A DNA stretch of 64,000 nt from contig BPQB01000024.1 in the NCBI GenBank assembly GCA_019973155.2, positions 186,001 through 250,000 of the forward strand. The letters are read 5' to 3'. The translations under genes and the position numbers were made by a program. How positions within the stretch are numbered: the stretch's first letter is position 1; each line of letters opens with the position of its first letter. The notes beneath the pieces are model-generated. The model had not been told where the DNA came from. It searched no databases and saw nothing but the letters and a program-made list of their open reading frames with translations. This DNA is from Phanerochaete sordida (Eukaryota > Basidiomycota > Agaricomycetes > Polyporales > Phanerochaetaceae). Shown piece after piece: positions 44,734 to 57,700 of this stretch.

Positions 44734-44989
44734 CCCGCTTTCCCCGCATACGCTGATATACCTATCTCAAGTCGTGATCTTTTCAAGCATAGCCAGAGAT
44801 GATAGCGTAGCTCGCTACTAGTCCGCGCTGTGAATAGTACGGAATGTAGCTAGTAAGCTACCAAACCATCACTTAATGATCAATTTTGCTTCGTCGCATG
44901 ATGCAGCTGGTGACATATCAACAACAGAGCCAGGTCATCGCTGAACATCCTGCGAAATATTCGTCAGCATCTTCACACCATCTTTTTGC

Positions 44990-46440
44990 GACTCGCTCAC
45001 CTTCTGAATCGTTTTCGTCACAGTCGGATGAAAGGCGTCCTGGTGCGCCCGAACGTCTTACACGCGAGCTTCAAGTCGACTTTGGCTATAGATTAGGAGA
45101 CCGGAAAGCCCACCTTCGTGCGCCCCTTCATGGCGCCGGAGCCGTCGTCCCCGGCGACCCTGGGGAGCGCGGGTGGCGTGCACTTGCGCGCAGCGTCGGC
45201 GGAGGCGTCCTGCAGCGCGATATCGTAGAATCGCAGCCGGATCTCTGCGTTCATCGCAATACCGAAGTGGGACACGTCCGCGAGTGGATCGACGTGCGCG
45301 ACGGGCAGGGTGGGATATGATTATAGGGTCTACAGAAAGGCGGCTGTGGAGCGATGAGACTCTGCGATATGGGCTATGTGCGCATATACACGTCCTTTGG
45401 GTTCGAGTTGAATGGATTTATATCTGATTCCTCGAAGGTCTTGGAAGGGTCCAAATTATATCTTGACTTGTCACGCTGTTTGCTAAGCAGACGATTCAAC
45501 ACCTGGTATCAGGCTACGTATGACCTAAATCACATACACTAGATCGTATGCATGCCGCGCTAGGGTAGTGCCGTACTCCATCTCATCCCGAAGCTCGATG
45601 CCCTCGCCGTGCAACGATGCCTTGAATAAACCTTAGTAGCCGTACACTCAGAGTCACTGAGCGACCAAACTTACATACCACTGTATGTTGTCCAGCGCCC
45701 AGATCTTCACTGCGCCATCACGAACATTGAAGTACGCATGGAGGTGATCCTCCGTGATGTCAGTTGTGACGCTCTTTCCCGTGAAGGTGTTCATATCGCA
45801 GAGGATGTATGGTAAGAATGCGCCCCAATCGCCGAGCATCCTTGCATGTCTATGATCCACACGTGCTCTGATCCTGGGCGAAGGACTCACCATTATGCGG
45901 CAAGAACTTCGTGCTGTTCTCGCACGGTACCTCGCTATGCGCGTCGTCGGGGTCCTCGCTAGATTCGAACGGGTAAACGAGATGACGAACCGCTTCTACG
46001 AGTCCCGCGCACCCGCGTAGCCCCCAAGCCCGTCGCGGAGGCCCTTCGCGCCGATGACGCACTAGAGGCTGGGCCCCGCAGGGGAGTGCAGCCTCTTCAC
46101 CAGCACGAGCTAAATGTATGTTTCTAAGCTCTCGTTGAGCCGAGAAGTGCGTCGCATCCATGTACCTGCATGGATGGTTAGGAGCGTGGTGCGGGCTGGA
46201 TGAGTGTGAGACGCACGTCACGCCGTTGCCAAACCAGCAGTGCGTGAGCTCGTGGACAACGACATCGACGAGGCAACGGTCTCCTGCGAGGAGCGCTACA
46301 GGGCGGCGCGCGTGAGCCGACGACCCTCATTTGAGCTAGTCGCAACGCACTGGGGGTCAGGAAAGTCAAGCACGCATCTTCCTGGCGATGTGAAAATTCG
46401 CCTGTGATGTGGGGTCGTTGGACATTTCGTGCCGTGTTCC
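44990..46440 (-). pseudogene. Decayed, internally deleted copy of the LTA4H-type aminopeptidase gene
   Basis: Collinear at DNA level with 31339-33917, in the same orientation, and introns are retained, so it is not a retrocopy. It starts with exon 1 ([11 protein letters not shown]) but jumps after about 11 codons into the intron end before the EN-A-C-L-T-F-L-T exon, deleting exons 2-6. HELTHCWFGNGVT is still readable. The following exon has three in-frame stops, and the zinc-ligand motif has changed from NEGF to NESL. Further fragments are NTFTGKSVTTD and [22 protein letters not shown]. The boundaries are approximate. Not functional as a peptidase. Confidence 0.88.
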
Positions 46441-47992
46441 GTCGAATGAGCCGCGGTCGTTTGATCATAGTGTAGCTGAAGAGGAGAAGACCCCGCCGCC
46501 GCCCGTGACTGGCGCTCAGCGCTCAAAGCGGAAGTCGCGCCGGAGCCCGGCAAGGTGCATACTACCGGCTCTGATCAGGGTTCTTCGACTCCCCTGCGCC
46601 CTCTAGATTAACATGTCCATTATCCTCAGCTTCTTCAAGTTGAGCTATGGCTCAAAGCATCAGTCTGGAGGTATCGGACGACGACATGTCAAGAATCTGT
46701 CAGTAATCTGCTCCGGGAGGCAACCGGGAGGTGCTCAACGTGCCAGACTTCGCCGCGCGGTCGCGCAAACACCACATGGAGGAAGGCTACACATAAGTCC
46801 GCGATATGACATAGATCGTAAGAGCAACTCCACAAAACCTCTGCGCATTTGTGCAAGATGCACGACTTCCAGCTAATTTCACTCGAACCAGTGCAGCGCT
46901 GCGGCCTCATGCGCGGAAACAAGATGGATTCTAGGCTTAGTGAACGAGCTAAAGTAAAGTTAATTGTGGCGTTGTGGCGGGCGTAAACAGAAATAGCACT
47001 GCATCTTCGCCGAACATCACGCTGCTCCAAGCCTCACTGTAAACATGCCGCGAGAGGGTCAAGCTTCCTTTCGAAGGTGTATATGCATTCACTTACCTCG
47101 TGGGAATGGACTGACGAAGTTGTAGAAATAATGCGCCGGTGAATATTCATTGCGCACACGGCCTACGAGCATGTACAGAGTGTGTAGACGGATGAGGCTA
47201 CTTCACACTAGCAGCTCATCGATATTCCGGGATTTGACATGGCCACGGCCTGTCCACGGTTAGCGCAGCTGTGAAAAGCATCTCAAGGAGCTAACCTGCA
47301 GTGCGCGTCACGGCTTCATGCACGTATCACCTGGCTGATGAGAAGACTAGAATAGGACAGCATGGAATTCCACATTCCACGTACTACGGCATCGATAATA
47401 TGAGTGCTTCTATTACCGGTGCAATGTTCGGAGCGTGTTGTGCACATGCCTTCCATGGACAAGCACCGAAGGGTTCCATTGCATCTGGAGCCTTCCAGAA
47501 TGCTGGAACGAGGCCCCGGCGACATCGTATCTCATTGATTTCTCCCTTGCCTAGCACCGCCAAACGCTGGCGACTCGGACGGGTGATGCGGAAATACATG
47601 CGGCAGTGCTGTGCGAAGCCTACTCCTAGCTTTCGCTCCTCCCCCCACATCTTTGCCTCCAACGACCATCTCATCCGTAACCCTCTGTCAATACCTGCAA
47701 GTCTGTTGAGGTTTTGTCTCTCGTCCTCTCAAATCCTTATCGTTCTCATAGTCCAGACCTAACAACGCACAGCTCGACAACCAACAGCGGATCCTCAATA
47801 AGTGTTTGTTGCAGGTATATCTGTGCCGGTTAGTTCAAGCTGGACTAGTACTTGCGAGCACGCCTCGTTCCATCCTGGTACGCCGCGATACAGTGCCCGC
47901 TCCCCCTTTGAGCCTGATCAAAGTGATCTAATGCAGATTGAGCACTACATCGACTCGATATCAACGCTTACTGAAGTAGTCTCGTAGATCCG
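46441..47992. other. Intergenic stretch upstream of the TPR-CHAT gene
   Basis: 1.55 kb without a supported gene. Short frames such as 47301-47762 have no motif and conflict with frames on the other strand. The right end should hold the TPR-CHAT promoter. Confidence 0.5.
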
Positions 47993-50900
47993 ATGAATCT
48001 ATTGCAGAAAATTGCCGCTTGGCTGGAGTATTTCGGGCTCTTACCCCTTATACCCCCTTCAAATGATGCCGACGCTCCCTCCGGCTCTGACCCTAGCTCT
48101 CTCGAGCAAGGCTTCATTGTACGCACCTCGGAGCTTCCTGAACATATCTTCACAAACATCCTCCACACAAAGCCCCTAGATTCCATTGATCATGCTATTA
48201 CCTCTGCTCGTGAGGCCATATCTATCTCATTCCCTGCCAACAAGCGCGATCCTGCACTCATATATACCCTTGCCGAGCTTCTTCTGTGCAGGTCCCAGCA
48301 CCTTGGACGGCCTGCCGACGTGGAGGAAGCGATATCTCTCCTTCGTGAAGCAATTTCACTTTTGCCCGCGGCGGATGCCTACCATCATTTATTCGTTCTG
48401 GCCCTTGCCAAAGGTCTCCATGCTCATTTTGTCGATTGCTGCAACGAGCAAGATTTGATCTCGTCAATCGAGAACGGCCGTCTTGCCCTTTCCCTATTCC
48501 ATCCCGTACACCATCACCGCCCCGCTTTCCTTGTCGTCATTGCCACGTCGCTGCTCAGCAGCTTCAAGATATCTAGCCTATGTACTCAGCTCGACGAGTG
48601 CATAGCGTATGCACAAGAGGCGGTTTCTTGCTGCTCCCCCGAGTCCCCAATGCTTCCTGGATCTCTGAATATCCTCTCTCAGGCGCTACTTACTCGGTAC
48701 GAGTACCGTGGTAAGCCCACCGATTTGAAAAATGCTATCGAATACGGATTGCGTGGCGTAGCAGCCTGTCCTCAAGATCATTTTTGCTCCCCTCAAGCCC
48801 TTGCTACACTGTCCATTGGCCTCTTGGCTCGGTTTGCGCGCATCGGGGACGTCGAAGACTTGGAGTCGTCTGTTTCCCTGTCCTACACTGCTATTCCCCT
48901 ATGCACCTTGTTGACTCATACTATCTTTGTGCTCGATGCCCTCGTTTCTGCCCTCGTTGTCCGCTCGGTGCAGCAAGGAAGACAGGAAGACCTGGATGCA
49001 AGTGTCGAATACAGTACCACAGCGCTTTCTATGCATCCACCCAGTCACTTCACTCGATCACACGCACTGCTCAATTTTGCGCTCGCAAAGGGGACGCGCT
49101 TCCTGTGCACCAGTGAAGAGAAGGATATCGACGATAGCATTGCTTCTCTCCAAGAAGCGATTGATATGCTCCCAGGCAGATCTGCATCTTATGCACAGGC
49201 TTTAGGCAGGCTGGCAGACGCCCTGCGCATTCGTTCTATGACTGAAGGTTCAGTGAACGATCTCACGCAAAGCGTGTCTCTCGGGCGACAAGCAGTCTCT
49301 GTCTGCCAACCAGGTGCACCACTTCGCCCCCTTGTTCTCAATGGTCTCATATCGGCACTCATTCAACACATTGACTATACTGGGGCGCTGGGGAATATAG
49401 GCATACTCGACTATGTCATGGAAGAACTGGATAACAGCGAAATACCGACGCCAAAATCTATCAGTATTACTGTTGGACTATCCTCGCTTTTTTCCAGCGC
49501 CGGTCTCGGACTGGAAAGGCCAATAGTGAGGCAGCTTCCTCTGCGTAACATGATCAGCACAGATGCACTGATGCTACACTGCTGTACTCATGAGGGCTTG
49601 CATGGGCCTTTTCTGTTGAAGGAACTTGGAAAGATTTTGCTGTTGCAATTCCGGGAGACAGATGAGTTGTCAGATCTCAGCCAAGCCATGAGGATCCTTC
49701 AAAAGGCATATGATTCATGCCCGCGCAGATCCCCTCTCCGCATCTCCATACTGTTTCATCTAGGACGCGCACTGGGCCAACAGTATCGCAAGACGTGCCG
49801 GTTTGACGGCTGGGAGAAGATACGAGATCATGTCCAGGAGGATTTAGCAAGCTGCAAGCCGACCCATGCGCAGTACGCATATCTCCTATATTGTGCAGCA
49901 ACTATGTGGCGCAAGTCCTATTGGATGTCCGGGGGGTTGCCTGATCTCGACAGGTCCATCCAATATCTTCACAGCGCGGTGTCCCGCTGCGTTCCATCGT
50001 CAGATCATCACATTTTGATCATGATGGAACTGGTAGCTGCTCTACGAGACCGTTATCTCATCGTATGTGATGCCGAGGACATACGGCAAAGCATCGAAGT
50101 TGCGCACACATGCGTGTCTGTATGTCCTCCCAGCCATAGATTCCGTATGAGTTCGCTCATTACTCTTGCTCATGCCATACAAGGACGATATCATGTACTC
50201 GGGAACTTCGAGGACTATGAAACCTCTACAGGTTATGTTCAAGAAGCAGTCGACATTTTGGACTCCATAGAGGAAGAATTACTCATCAACGATCCCCATG
50301 TGCTGTCTGAGACACAGCTGGTGGCCAGAGAACAACAATTTTGGGACTTGGACCGCGAGGAACTTGATATTGCCATCGATTCGGGTCACTCTGCTCTTGA
50401 AAAATGCCCTCAGACTCATCCTAGCCGGTCGTTCATATCAGGCAGCCTAGCGCAGCTATTGTGGGACAGATTTTTGTACAACGGGAACTTCGAAGACCAG
50501 AGCAATGCAATCCTACATATGAAAGCGAAGATTTCGCTCGATGTAGCCAAGAAATTTGAACTTCCTAGCTCAAAATTCACCCTGGCACGTATGCTATGGG
50601 TGCGCTATGGCCAGAAAGCTCAGTTTAGCGACTTGGATGACTGCTCCCTCTACACATACAGTGGATTGATTCAGTGTCCCAGAGGGCATCCTCGGCGGCT
50701 GGAGGCCTTGAGCGCATTGCACAAAATTCTCAAACTACGACCAGCCTATATAGGCACTCAAAGGCTAGATGATAGGACTACTACACTTCATCTCTTGCAC
50801 GAGGCACTGCCACTTGCGAAGAAAGAGCATTTCCCAAGTCACCCAACAGGAAAATTTCAGACTTTGGATGTTCTCACTCATCTGGCCCACGAATATCTCG

Positions 50901-53073
50901 TATGGTTCAGTCGAGATCAGCAACACGACTACCTAGAAAGCGCCATACGATGCGTGCGAGGAGTTCTATTTCTTTGTCCAAAGGACAATAGAGCACGAGT
51001 CTCTGCTCTCTTTGTAGCCATACAGTGCTTCCAAACAAAGTATGACACCACCGGAGAGTTGGTCTATCTGACCAAAGCCGTCGATTTCGGAGAAGAGGCC
51101 AGATCTATTACATCGCGGCACCGATTACGTTACATACAGGCTACCACTGCATTGTGCCTAGCTCTTTCCAACAGATACGACGCAACTCGATCTGTAGAGG
51201 ATCTTGACAGCTGCATCGCGCTAGCAAAGGAGTTAACAGCACAAGAGATCGTGCCGCCACTTCGTCAGGGCTCCATGCACACCTTGGCATCCTCCCTGCA
51301 AAAGAAATACCTCCGGGACGGTAACCAGGAGACCATTGAGCAGGCCATATATCATGCAAAACAAGCGTAAGTTGGCTTTTCTGGCCCAAGACAATACACT
51401 CCTTAATAGAATTTTTCAGAGCTGTGTTCAAGCCAGTAGCCAGCCCTCGAGCACAACTGCCTTCTGCACTCCTGTGGATGGAACTAGCTCACTGTCAAAA
51501 GGATCCTTCCGTTTTTGATGCATGCCGCACGTGTCTTGACCTGCAGCAAAGACATCTTACGGCTCTTCCAACATTAGCAATGCAGCACGAGGCGATACGA
51601 ACGCAACAATCTATTGCATTGGATTCTGCGGCATGCGCAATGGCGCAGGGAAATCAAATCTTCGCCATTGAGATGCTCGAGCAAGGGAGGGCTCAGCTCT
51701 GGTCGCAAGTCCGCCGCCTACGGGATCCTGTCGATGAACTAGCAACCGAAGAAATGCACAAACCTCTTCGGGACCTTTATCTGGATAAATGTCGCGAATT
51801 GCAACTTGTCAACACATCCGACGATCAGTTTCCGAGTGGTCTAGTTGGGGTTGATGAACTCGAAAACGACCGGCTTAGATCTGTGCTGGGAGTGAAACAT
51901 CGCCTATCAGCTGAACTGGATGCCATAATCGAATTAATACGCGGCGTCATCCCAGGCTTCCTCGGGCTTCCATCCTATGACAAGCTCAAAGCAGCTTCAG
52001 CAGAAGGTCCGATCATTCTCGTCAATCACAGCAAGTATCGGTCAGACGCTATAATTCTTGGCCCAGGTGACAAGTTGAGTCACGTCGAGCTGGACGAAAG
52101 CTTCTACGAACGTGCTATCGCGATGGCCAACGATCTATCACAAGCTAGGCAAACCATGAGCAATGCTCCCACAAGGCACGATCAGGTTCTGCGCCGAACC
52201 CTGAAAGATCTTGGTGACCTTCTTGTTTCTCCGGTGCTGGAGAAGCTACATGAGTTAGGGATTGAGGAAGGGTCGCGAATTTGGTGGTGCCCGACCTCGG
52301 TCGTGTCTGCTCTACCGCTCCATGCTGCCGGTCCACTGGCAGTTCAAGGATCGAAGAAGTCTAAGGTATACCTCCCAGACCTATATGTCTCTTCCTACAC
52401 CCCCACCCTTTCGGCGCTCATCGACGCTCGAGCAGTTCGAGACGCTGATACGTCTTGCCGAACAGGTATTCTTAGTGTCGCACCTCTTGACGGGACTCTT
52501 GCATCGGTCGACGAGGAGCTTGGGGTATTCGACGCGTTTTACACGGATGCCAACGTGACGCATGCACACGGAAGCGCGTGTACTCGCGAAGCGGTGTTGA
52601 GCGGTCTTGCTGAGCGACCGGGGGTGCACTTCGCCTGTCACGGCACACTGAAGAAGGGTCGCCCCTTCGACTCAGCATTTCTCCTCTCTGGGAAGCAGAA
52701 GTTAACTTTACTCGACATCGTCAACGCTGAGCTGCACAACGCTGAGCTTGCAATCCTATCGGCATGCCACACCGCGGAGCACGCCCAGGACAGCGCCATG
52801 GACGAGGCGCTCCACCTAGCTGCTGCGATGCAGTTCGCGGGCTTCCGGAGTGTGGTCGGGACAATGTGGCAAATGCAAGACGAGGATGGGCCGGCGTTCG
52901 CACTGAGTTTCTACGGCGAACTTTTCAAGGAGCAACTCGAAGATGTCGTCCCAGGAACCACCGAGGTCGGGTTTAAGAGGTCCGCGCGGGCAGTGTGCGC
53001 CGCCACGAGGGAGCTGAGGAAGAGAAAGGTCGGGCTCGAAAGATGGGTCAATTACGTTCACATTGGGGCGTGA
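47993..53073 (+). CDS. TPR-repeat protein with C-terminal CHAT (caspase-like) domain
   Basis: Two exons (47993-51366 and 51420-53073) give 1675 residues. Residues 1 to about 1150 are a long helical array of degenerate tetratricopeptide-like repeats, with recurring units such as DLDASVEYSTTAL, DLTQSVSLGRQAVS and DLDSCIALAKEL. The C-terminal 400 or so residues form a CHAT domain. Its strand and catalytic histidine are in GVHFACHGTL (His1532) and its catalytic cysteine in LAILSACHTAE (Cys1574), followed by FAGFRSVVGTMWQMQDEDG. CHAT proteases belong to the caspase/separase clan. TPR-CHAT proteins are expanded in mushroom-forming fungi, where they are suspected of roles in self/non-self recognition or cell death, though most are uncharacterised. 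The His/Cys pair is intact. Substrate and trigger are unknown. Confidence 0.88.
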
Positions 53074-53252
53074 TATAGAGTGAGTCGCCTACATGTTGTG
53101 TATTCTGCCTTTCGCTGATGTCGCTGCTAGGCTTCCCGTACTCCGTGTTTTCAGCAGCATCTTCGCGTATCACCGATTGTGTATTTCATAGAGCTAGCTC
53201 GCTATCCTCAGACTTGTGTTCGCTCACGAGTGCCGTCTTCATAGCTATGGCT

Positions 53253-53700
53253 TCAGATTAGTTTATTTGGGTGTTCAGCTTTTATCACCGCGCAACTCAC
53301 CGCTTTCGTCGTGTAGCCGCTGTCTGCCGGAAGACCCGGTAGCGTACGTTTCGGCGTACTATTGCTCTTAGGTGTGTGGAATGGGCGTACACCATCACCA
53401 CTGTCTGCGCGAAACCGTGCAGGGGGGCACCGGAGCTCAGCGTCAGAGTAGCTCGTCTGAGCCGTGGCGCGTAAGGTAGCGCCACATGCCACGCAGGTTA
53501 CAATTCGTGAGACGGCTGGTAGAGGCCAGGAACAGCTGAAATACTCAATGTGAGTATTTACGCTACGTAGGGGGAAAAGCTATGGCTTACCGTTTTTCTG
53601 TCTGCCTTTCTCCTATAGACAGCGTAGGCGTCTACATCGCCTTTATGTACCTTGGCATATCAGTGTCGCACTGGAGCAGGCTCGTGTCATAGCCTCAGTA
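53253..53700 (-). pseudogene. Broken copy of the unrecognised block found at 61.4-61.8 kb
   Basis: Minus-strand translation gives VALPYAPRLRRATL, LHGFAQTVVMVYAHSTHL, then after a frame change GYTTKAVSCAVIKAE. These line up with TALSDAPRLAILTP, LDVFAETVETKYAHQTRL and GCATKLVSYAMVQAQAE at 61.4-61.6 kb. A second segment (DAYAVYRRKADRKT) matches DAYGVYRTGHDENS. The frame change shows decay. It forms one duplicated block with the SPC25 pseudogene to its right. Confidence 0.55.
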
Positions 53701-53840
53701 TGAGAGTGCCGAGGCGTGCCGAGGTGTTACTCAAGGTCCTATGTTACAGCGTAGGGTATCGAAGGAAGGTAGTATACATATATTCTCCTTAGATATGTCA
53801 GCGAAAATCTGAACAAAGAGACGCGAACAGCGTAACACAG

Positions 53841-54725
53841 TTATCTTGATATCAAGTCCTCAAATGCTTGCCTGACGCTCCTGATCAAGGCATATACGTC
53901 TCGCGAGCTATTCAGTTGGTCCAGCAATATCGGCAAATTTGGCAGGAAAGGACTCGTGGTTGGAACTACAAACAAAGTGAGCTAGACCAATACACCAAAA
54001 GTGAGCGAGCGCACCTCTGTAATTGTCCTCGGAAACAACAGCTACGACGCTGAACTCGCGCTGTGGATCTGCAGGGTCGATGTGAGTGAGCCGGACCAGA
54101 ATCTTGTCGTTGTCTATGCCCTCGACGACGCTGCGCAGGCGGAACTCGCACTCTGTCAGCTCCGGCGACGTTCGCGAAGCATGAGTGTTCAAGTGTGTGC
54201 TCTAGTTCTCGTTCTAAGGGAGGATGAGTATCGGAATGGGTGAAGTGGAAGCAGACGCACCGCGGCGCAGGTTCTTGACCACAGCAGGGCGCTGCTCAGT
54301 CTCGGCGTCGAGCAAAGCGCACTGGTCTTTGATAGACGCAAGCTGCCGCTCGAACGCGGCCATCGCGAGCTCCGCCGCCTTCCGCCCCTCGCGCTCTTTC
54401 TCGAGTTCTGCACAGACGATGAGGACCACCCCGAGCCGCCAACACGCGCTGCCACGCACCCGCGATGAGCTCGAGCTCGCGCACCTTGCACGCGTGCGTC
54501 TCGTTCTCCTAGCTCTGCATTTTCTCCATGATGTGCTCCTGCTCACTCAGGTGCGTTGTCTTCCGCCGCGCGAGCTCCGCCTGCGCGTTCTACGCGTACG
54601 CCTAGGCGGGTTTCAGGCAGCTGCCCGTCAAACTCTCGTACGTGTTGAGGCGCATGTCAATCTGCTGGTTCTGCGTCGCGAGTGAACGCAACTTCGAGTT
54701 TAGAGACGCGTAGGGCGTGCGCCGT
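53841..54725 (-). pseudogene. Pseudogene of kinetochore protein SPC25
   Basis: It matches the intact SPC25 gene at 62020-62908 exon by exon, introns included. The start codon has become ACG (54723-54725). Exon 1 has a frame disruption after about ten codons and three TAG stops where SPC25 has Ser, Gln and Tyr (around KAVSAYAQNAQ and TQSYENET). Exon 2 is still open (ELEKEREGRKAAELAMAAF). Exon 3 has lost two bases near 54193, which shifts its frame. Exon 4 is intact to its stop (NLPILLDQLNSSRDVYA). A DNA-level duplicate that can no longer make the protein. Confidence 0.92.
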
Positions 54726-55141
54726 GGCGGTTAGATATAAGTCGCGTGTGCCGCCCTGCGCGGGCGAACGTGAACATGGCGCTTGTCGTCTGCGGGCAAG
54801 CGGCACCAGCCAAGGCGCCGGCAGGCGCAAAGACTCCGATCTCAGCTGCGAGCCCAGAACCAGCCGTGGCTGCCAGAGCGTGGAGTCGCGAGCAGGGCGA
54901 GAGATAGTCAGAGGCAAAACACATGGTAAAGGCGAGCACGGCGCATGTCGTCGTCGACGTCGCCTGTCTTCGGGTGCGTGCATACGATCAATGCGGTATT
55001 GCCTTCACACCGGTCGTGGACCGGCTTCGCCACAGCATTGAGTGTATAAATGTAAATTACATGCGTCTATATTTGCGCATCCTCGAAGACGGGTGCTGTC
55101 CTCGCCACCGAGGGAGGCAAGGGTCCCGGTCAAATGTGGGT
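54726..55141. other. Spacer between the SPC25 pseudogene and FunK1-5
   Basis: About 415 bp. Similarity to the sequence upstream of intact SPC25 continues for roughly 70 bases (GAACATGGCGCTTG against GAACATGGGCGCTTG) and then fades, so the right edge of the duplicated block lies near 54.8 kb. No gene. Confidence 0.5.
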
Positions 55142-57700
55142 TTAGCGTCTGCGGCCGCGATAGGGGACTGCGCGACTTCGACCGGGAGAGACGTCACGCA
55201 TCATTTTCAGCCGCTTCGACCTGCGAGGCTGGTCGGCGCCCTCGGGATCTGCGCGGCGCGTACTGGAGTCCTTGCTGGTCTCTTCCGCAGGTGGCGTCTT
55301 GCGCTTGCGGCTCGTCGGACCGCTCGCGCGCACGGCGGAGGACGAGGCCGCGGAGGCTTGTGCGGAGTGGCGCCGATTCTGTAGCAGGACATCTGGGCTC
55401 GCTGCGGCAGAATGTTGGGGAAGCACCGCCGCCACCTCAGCTTGCTCGGCCTCGTAAGCACGTATTCCAGACTCGAACTTCGCGATCCAGAACGAAGGTT
55501 GCTTGGCTAGATCCAGGATCTCCAGCCTTTCAGCCATAACCGAAGGCTGTTCGCGGACCTTGTCGGGCTGGCTGAAGTACAGAACGGCGTGGTAGTCGGC
55601 CCATGAGGACGCCAGGTCCTGCAGGAATTTCGTGAAGGCCTTGCTCTTGAAGCGTCCCCTGTAGTCCCGCGAACAGAGATGGCTAACTTTACTCGTACCA
55701 GCACGGTTGCGGTAATTTGGACCGTGAAAGACCTTGATGTCGTCTTCGGTCCAGCCAACTCCGAACCGAATGATGGCGATGAAGAGTATGACCCAGAAAA
55801 CAGACTCCAGGTCGTCAACATGCTCGTTGGCTCTCTTGGACTTGGAATCGACCACAAGCGCAGACATAAACTGAAAGGTGCCCTGTGGCGATACCAGGCC
55901 GTTAAAGCGACTTCACGATGACGGTGGTAGATGAGCTTACCACTCCACGCGCGTGCTGATCCAGTGTACCAGCGTGGTCCCAGTCTGACAGCACGCATTC
56001 GCCGTCATGCGTGATCATGATATTCAGAGAGCTGAGATCTCGATGCATGATGCCGAGTTCACGGTAAGTGCGATCCAGGGCTGGCAGCCTTCGACGTCAG
56101 ACTCGGTAACATCATACGACGCATGAAGAGCTGACCGATCAATGCATCGTGGCATGCCTGCATGAGCTCGCGCTCATCCTGAACGGTGTCCAGAGGGTAT
56201 GAGATGTCTTGGACAATGCGATGGTGGATGAACCCCTCAATCCGAGGACTGGTCACGCGCCAATCGCTTCTCTCCGCTGATAGTAGCCGGCTTATGGTCT
56301 CTTGGAGGGCTCCGTCCGGAGAGCGCACGTCGCCGCCGTAGGCCGGATACGGAATAAAGGGAATGTTGTGGGCACGTAGCTCTTGATACGTCCGGAACTC
56401 TGGACGCAGATGCAGATCGTTGATTCGCCAGGAGTCCTTCAGGAACACGAGACGAGAGGTCTGAAGGTCGAGGGCCAGATATGCGCGCGTGCTGCGCCCG
56501 AACATCCCTCGATGCCCAGCGAACGGTCGCCGTGTCACAAGCTCTGTCGCATCGCCCGTCGCCTCGTTGGCGACGCGTATCTTCCACGTCGGATACGTGT
56601 CCGTGGTGTCCAATGTTCGGTCGGCATCGGGTACCTTCCGTACACCTGAGCAATTCGAATGAAGGAAGTCCCCCATCGCGTTCTCGAAGAGCTTGAGCTC
56701 ACGTCGCGACGCGAGCGTGGCGCTGGGATCCTGCCCGCGCTGCGCATCGCTCATGTGATCGAATCGCCAGAGAAACTCTGCCAGGTATGGGTGGTCGGAC
56801 ACGGAGAATCGGCGGGTGACGATAGCACCCGAGCGATCCCAGCGAATGAACCGGGCTTGATCGCGAATGATGACCACTTGGAAAAGGAAGCAGCGATGTT
56901 GACGAGCGAAGGCGGCGTCCGCATATGCCAGCAGACGCGAACGGGTCGCTACGGCTTCAGATATGGCGCGTATAAATGCAGAGAGGCCGCAGGGCAGAGC
57001 GCCAGCGTGTGGACGAGCAAAGTCGATATGTGACATTGTGGATGCGTCCCCGCCTGCATCGAGACGGGAAGAAGGCCGTAATGAAGGAGGGGCAAGGTCT
57101 CCTGGGTCGTGGAAGGGATCTTCACCGAGAGAGTGAAGAACTTCAAATCCAAGGGCAGCAGTGGCGAAGTCGTAATACTCGTCACAGAAACGCTTTCGCT
57201 TCGCGCCTCGTCTTGACACGGGCTGCGGGCGTGCAGCTACAAGGGGGCAGAGGCTCGCCTTTTCTCGCTGCGGAAGAGTCGTCGCTTGGGGATTGCGGGT
57301 GCTACCTGCGCCACCAGGTTGGTATCCGATGTCGGAGTCCAGCTCATCGCCTGAGTAACCAGGGTTTGAGATCCCCTCACTGCACCGGTGTTCAGAACAA
57401 GGTTTAGAGGGCTGCTCTTCGATGCTGCGCTTCTTGACCTTCGTGGTGAATAAGCGCAGCCCGGGGCAGATTTTGTGTTTCACGACTGCTCGAATCTTCG
57501 GAAAGGTTAAGGTCAGACAAAAGCAGAAGAAGGACTAGACTCACCAGACCCTCAGAGATGTCGCGTACCGTCTCCGAAGCCCCAACCATCGAGAAGTCTA
57601 CTGAGGGTGCAGCGGCGCAGCCGCTGACCGGCTTCATGAACTTCTCGAGGAACAGCTCAGGGGGCATTACGCCCACAAACTTCTGGTCATCGGACGACAT
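55142..57700 (-). CDS. FunK1-type protein kinase, subfamily I (FunK1-5)
   Basis: Four exons (57700-57545, 57495-56136, 56080-55941, 55882-55142) give 798 residues. Landmarks are PPELFLEKFMKPVSGC, IRAVVKHKICPGLRLF, HRCFLFQVVIIRDQARFIRW, GIMHRDLSSLNIMI, LSDWDHAG and GTFQFMSALVV. The C-terminal tail holds RRSKRLK followed by an extra arginine-rich end. It is most like the truncated FunK1-1 at the left edge (shared TRRFSV, FLWRFDHMSDAQRG and FGRSTRAYLALDL). The third intron starts GTCAGC, a third donor variant at this site. It is divergent from FunK1-6. Confidence 0.9.

Noticed and set aside
44990..46440. A second functional LTA4H gene
   Set aside because: Exons 2-6 are missing, three in-frame stops occur after the zinc motif, and the third zinc-ligand context is altered (NESL).
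53841..54725. A second functional SPC25 gene
   Set aside because: The start codon is ACG, exon 1 has three stops, and exon 3 carries a 2-base deletion.
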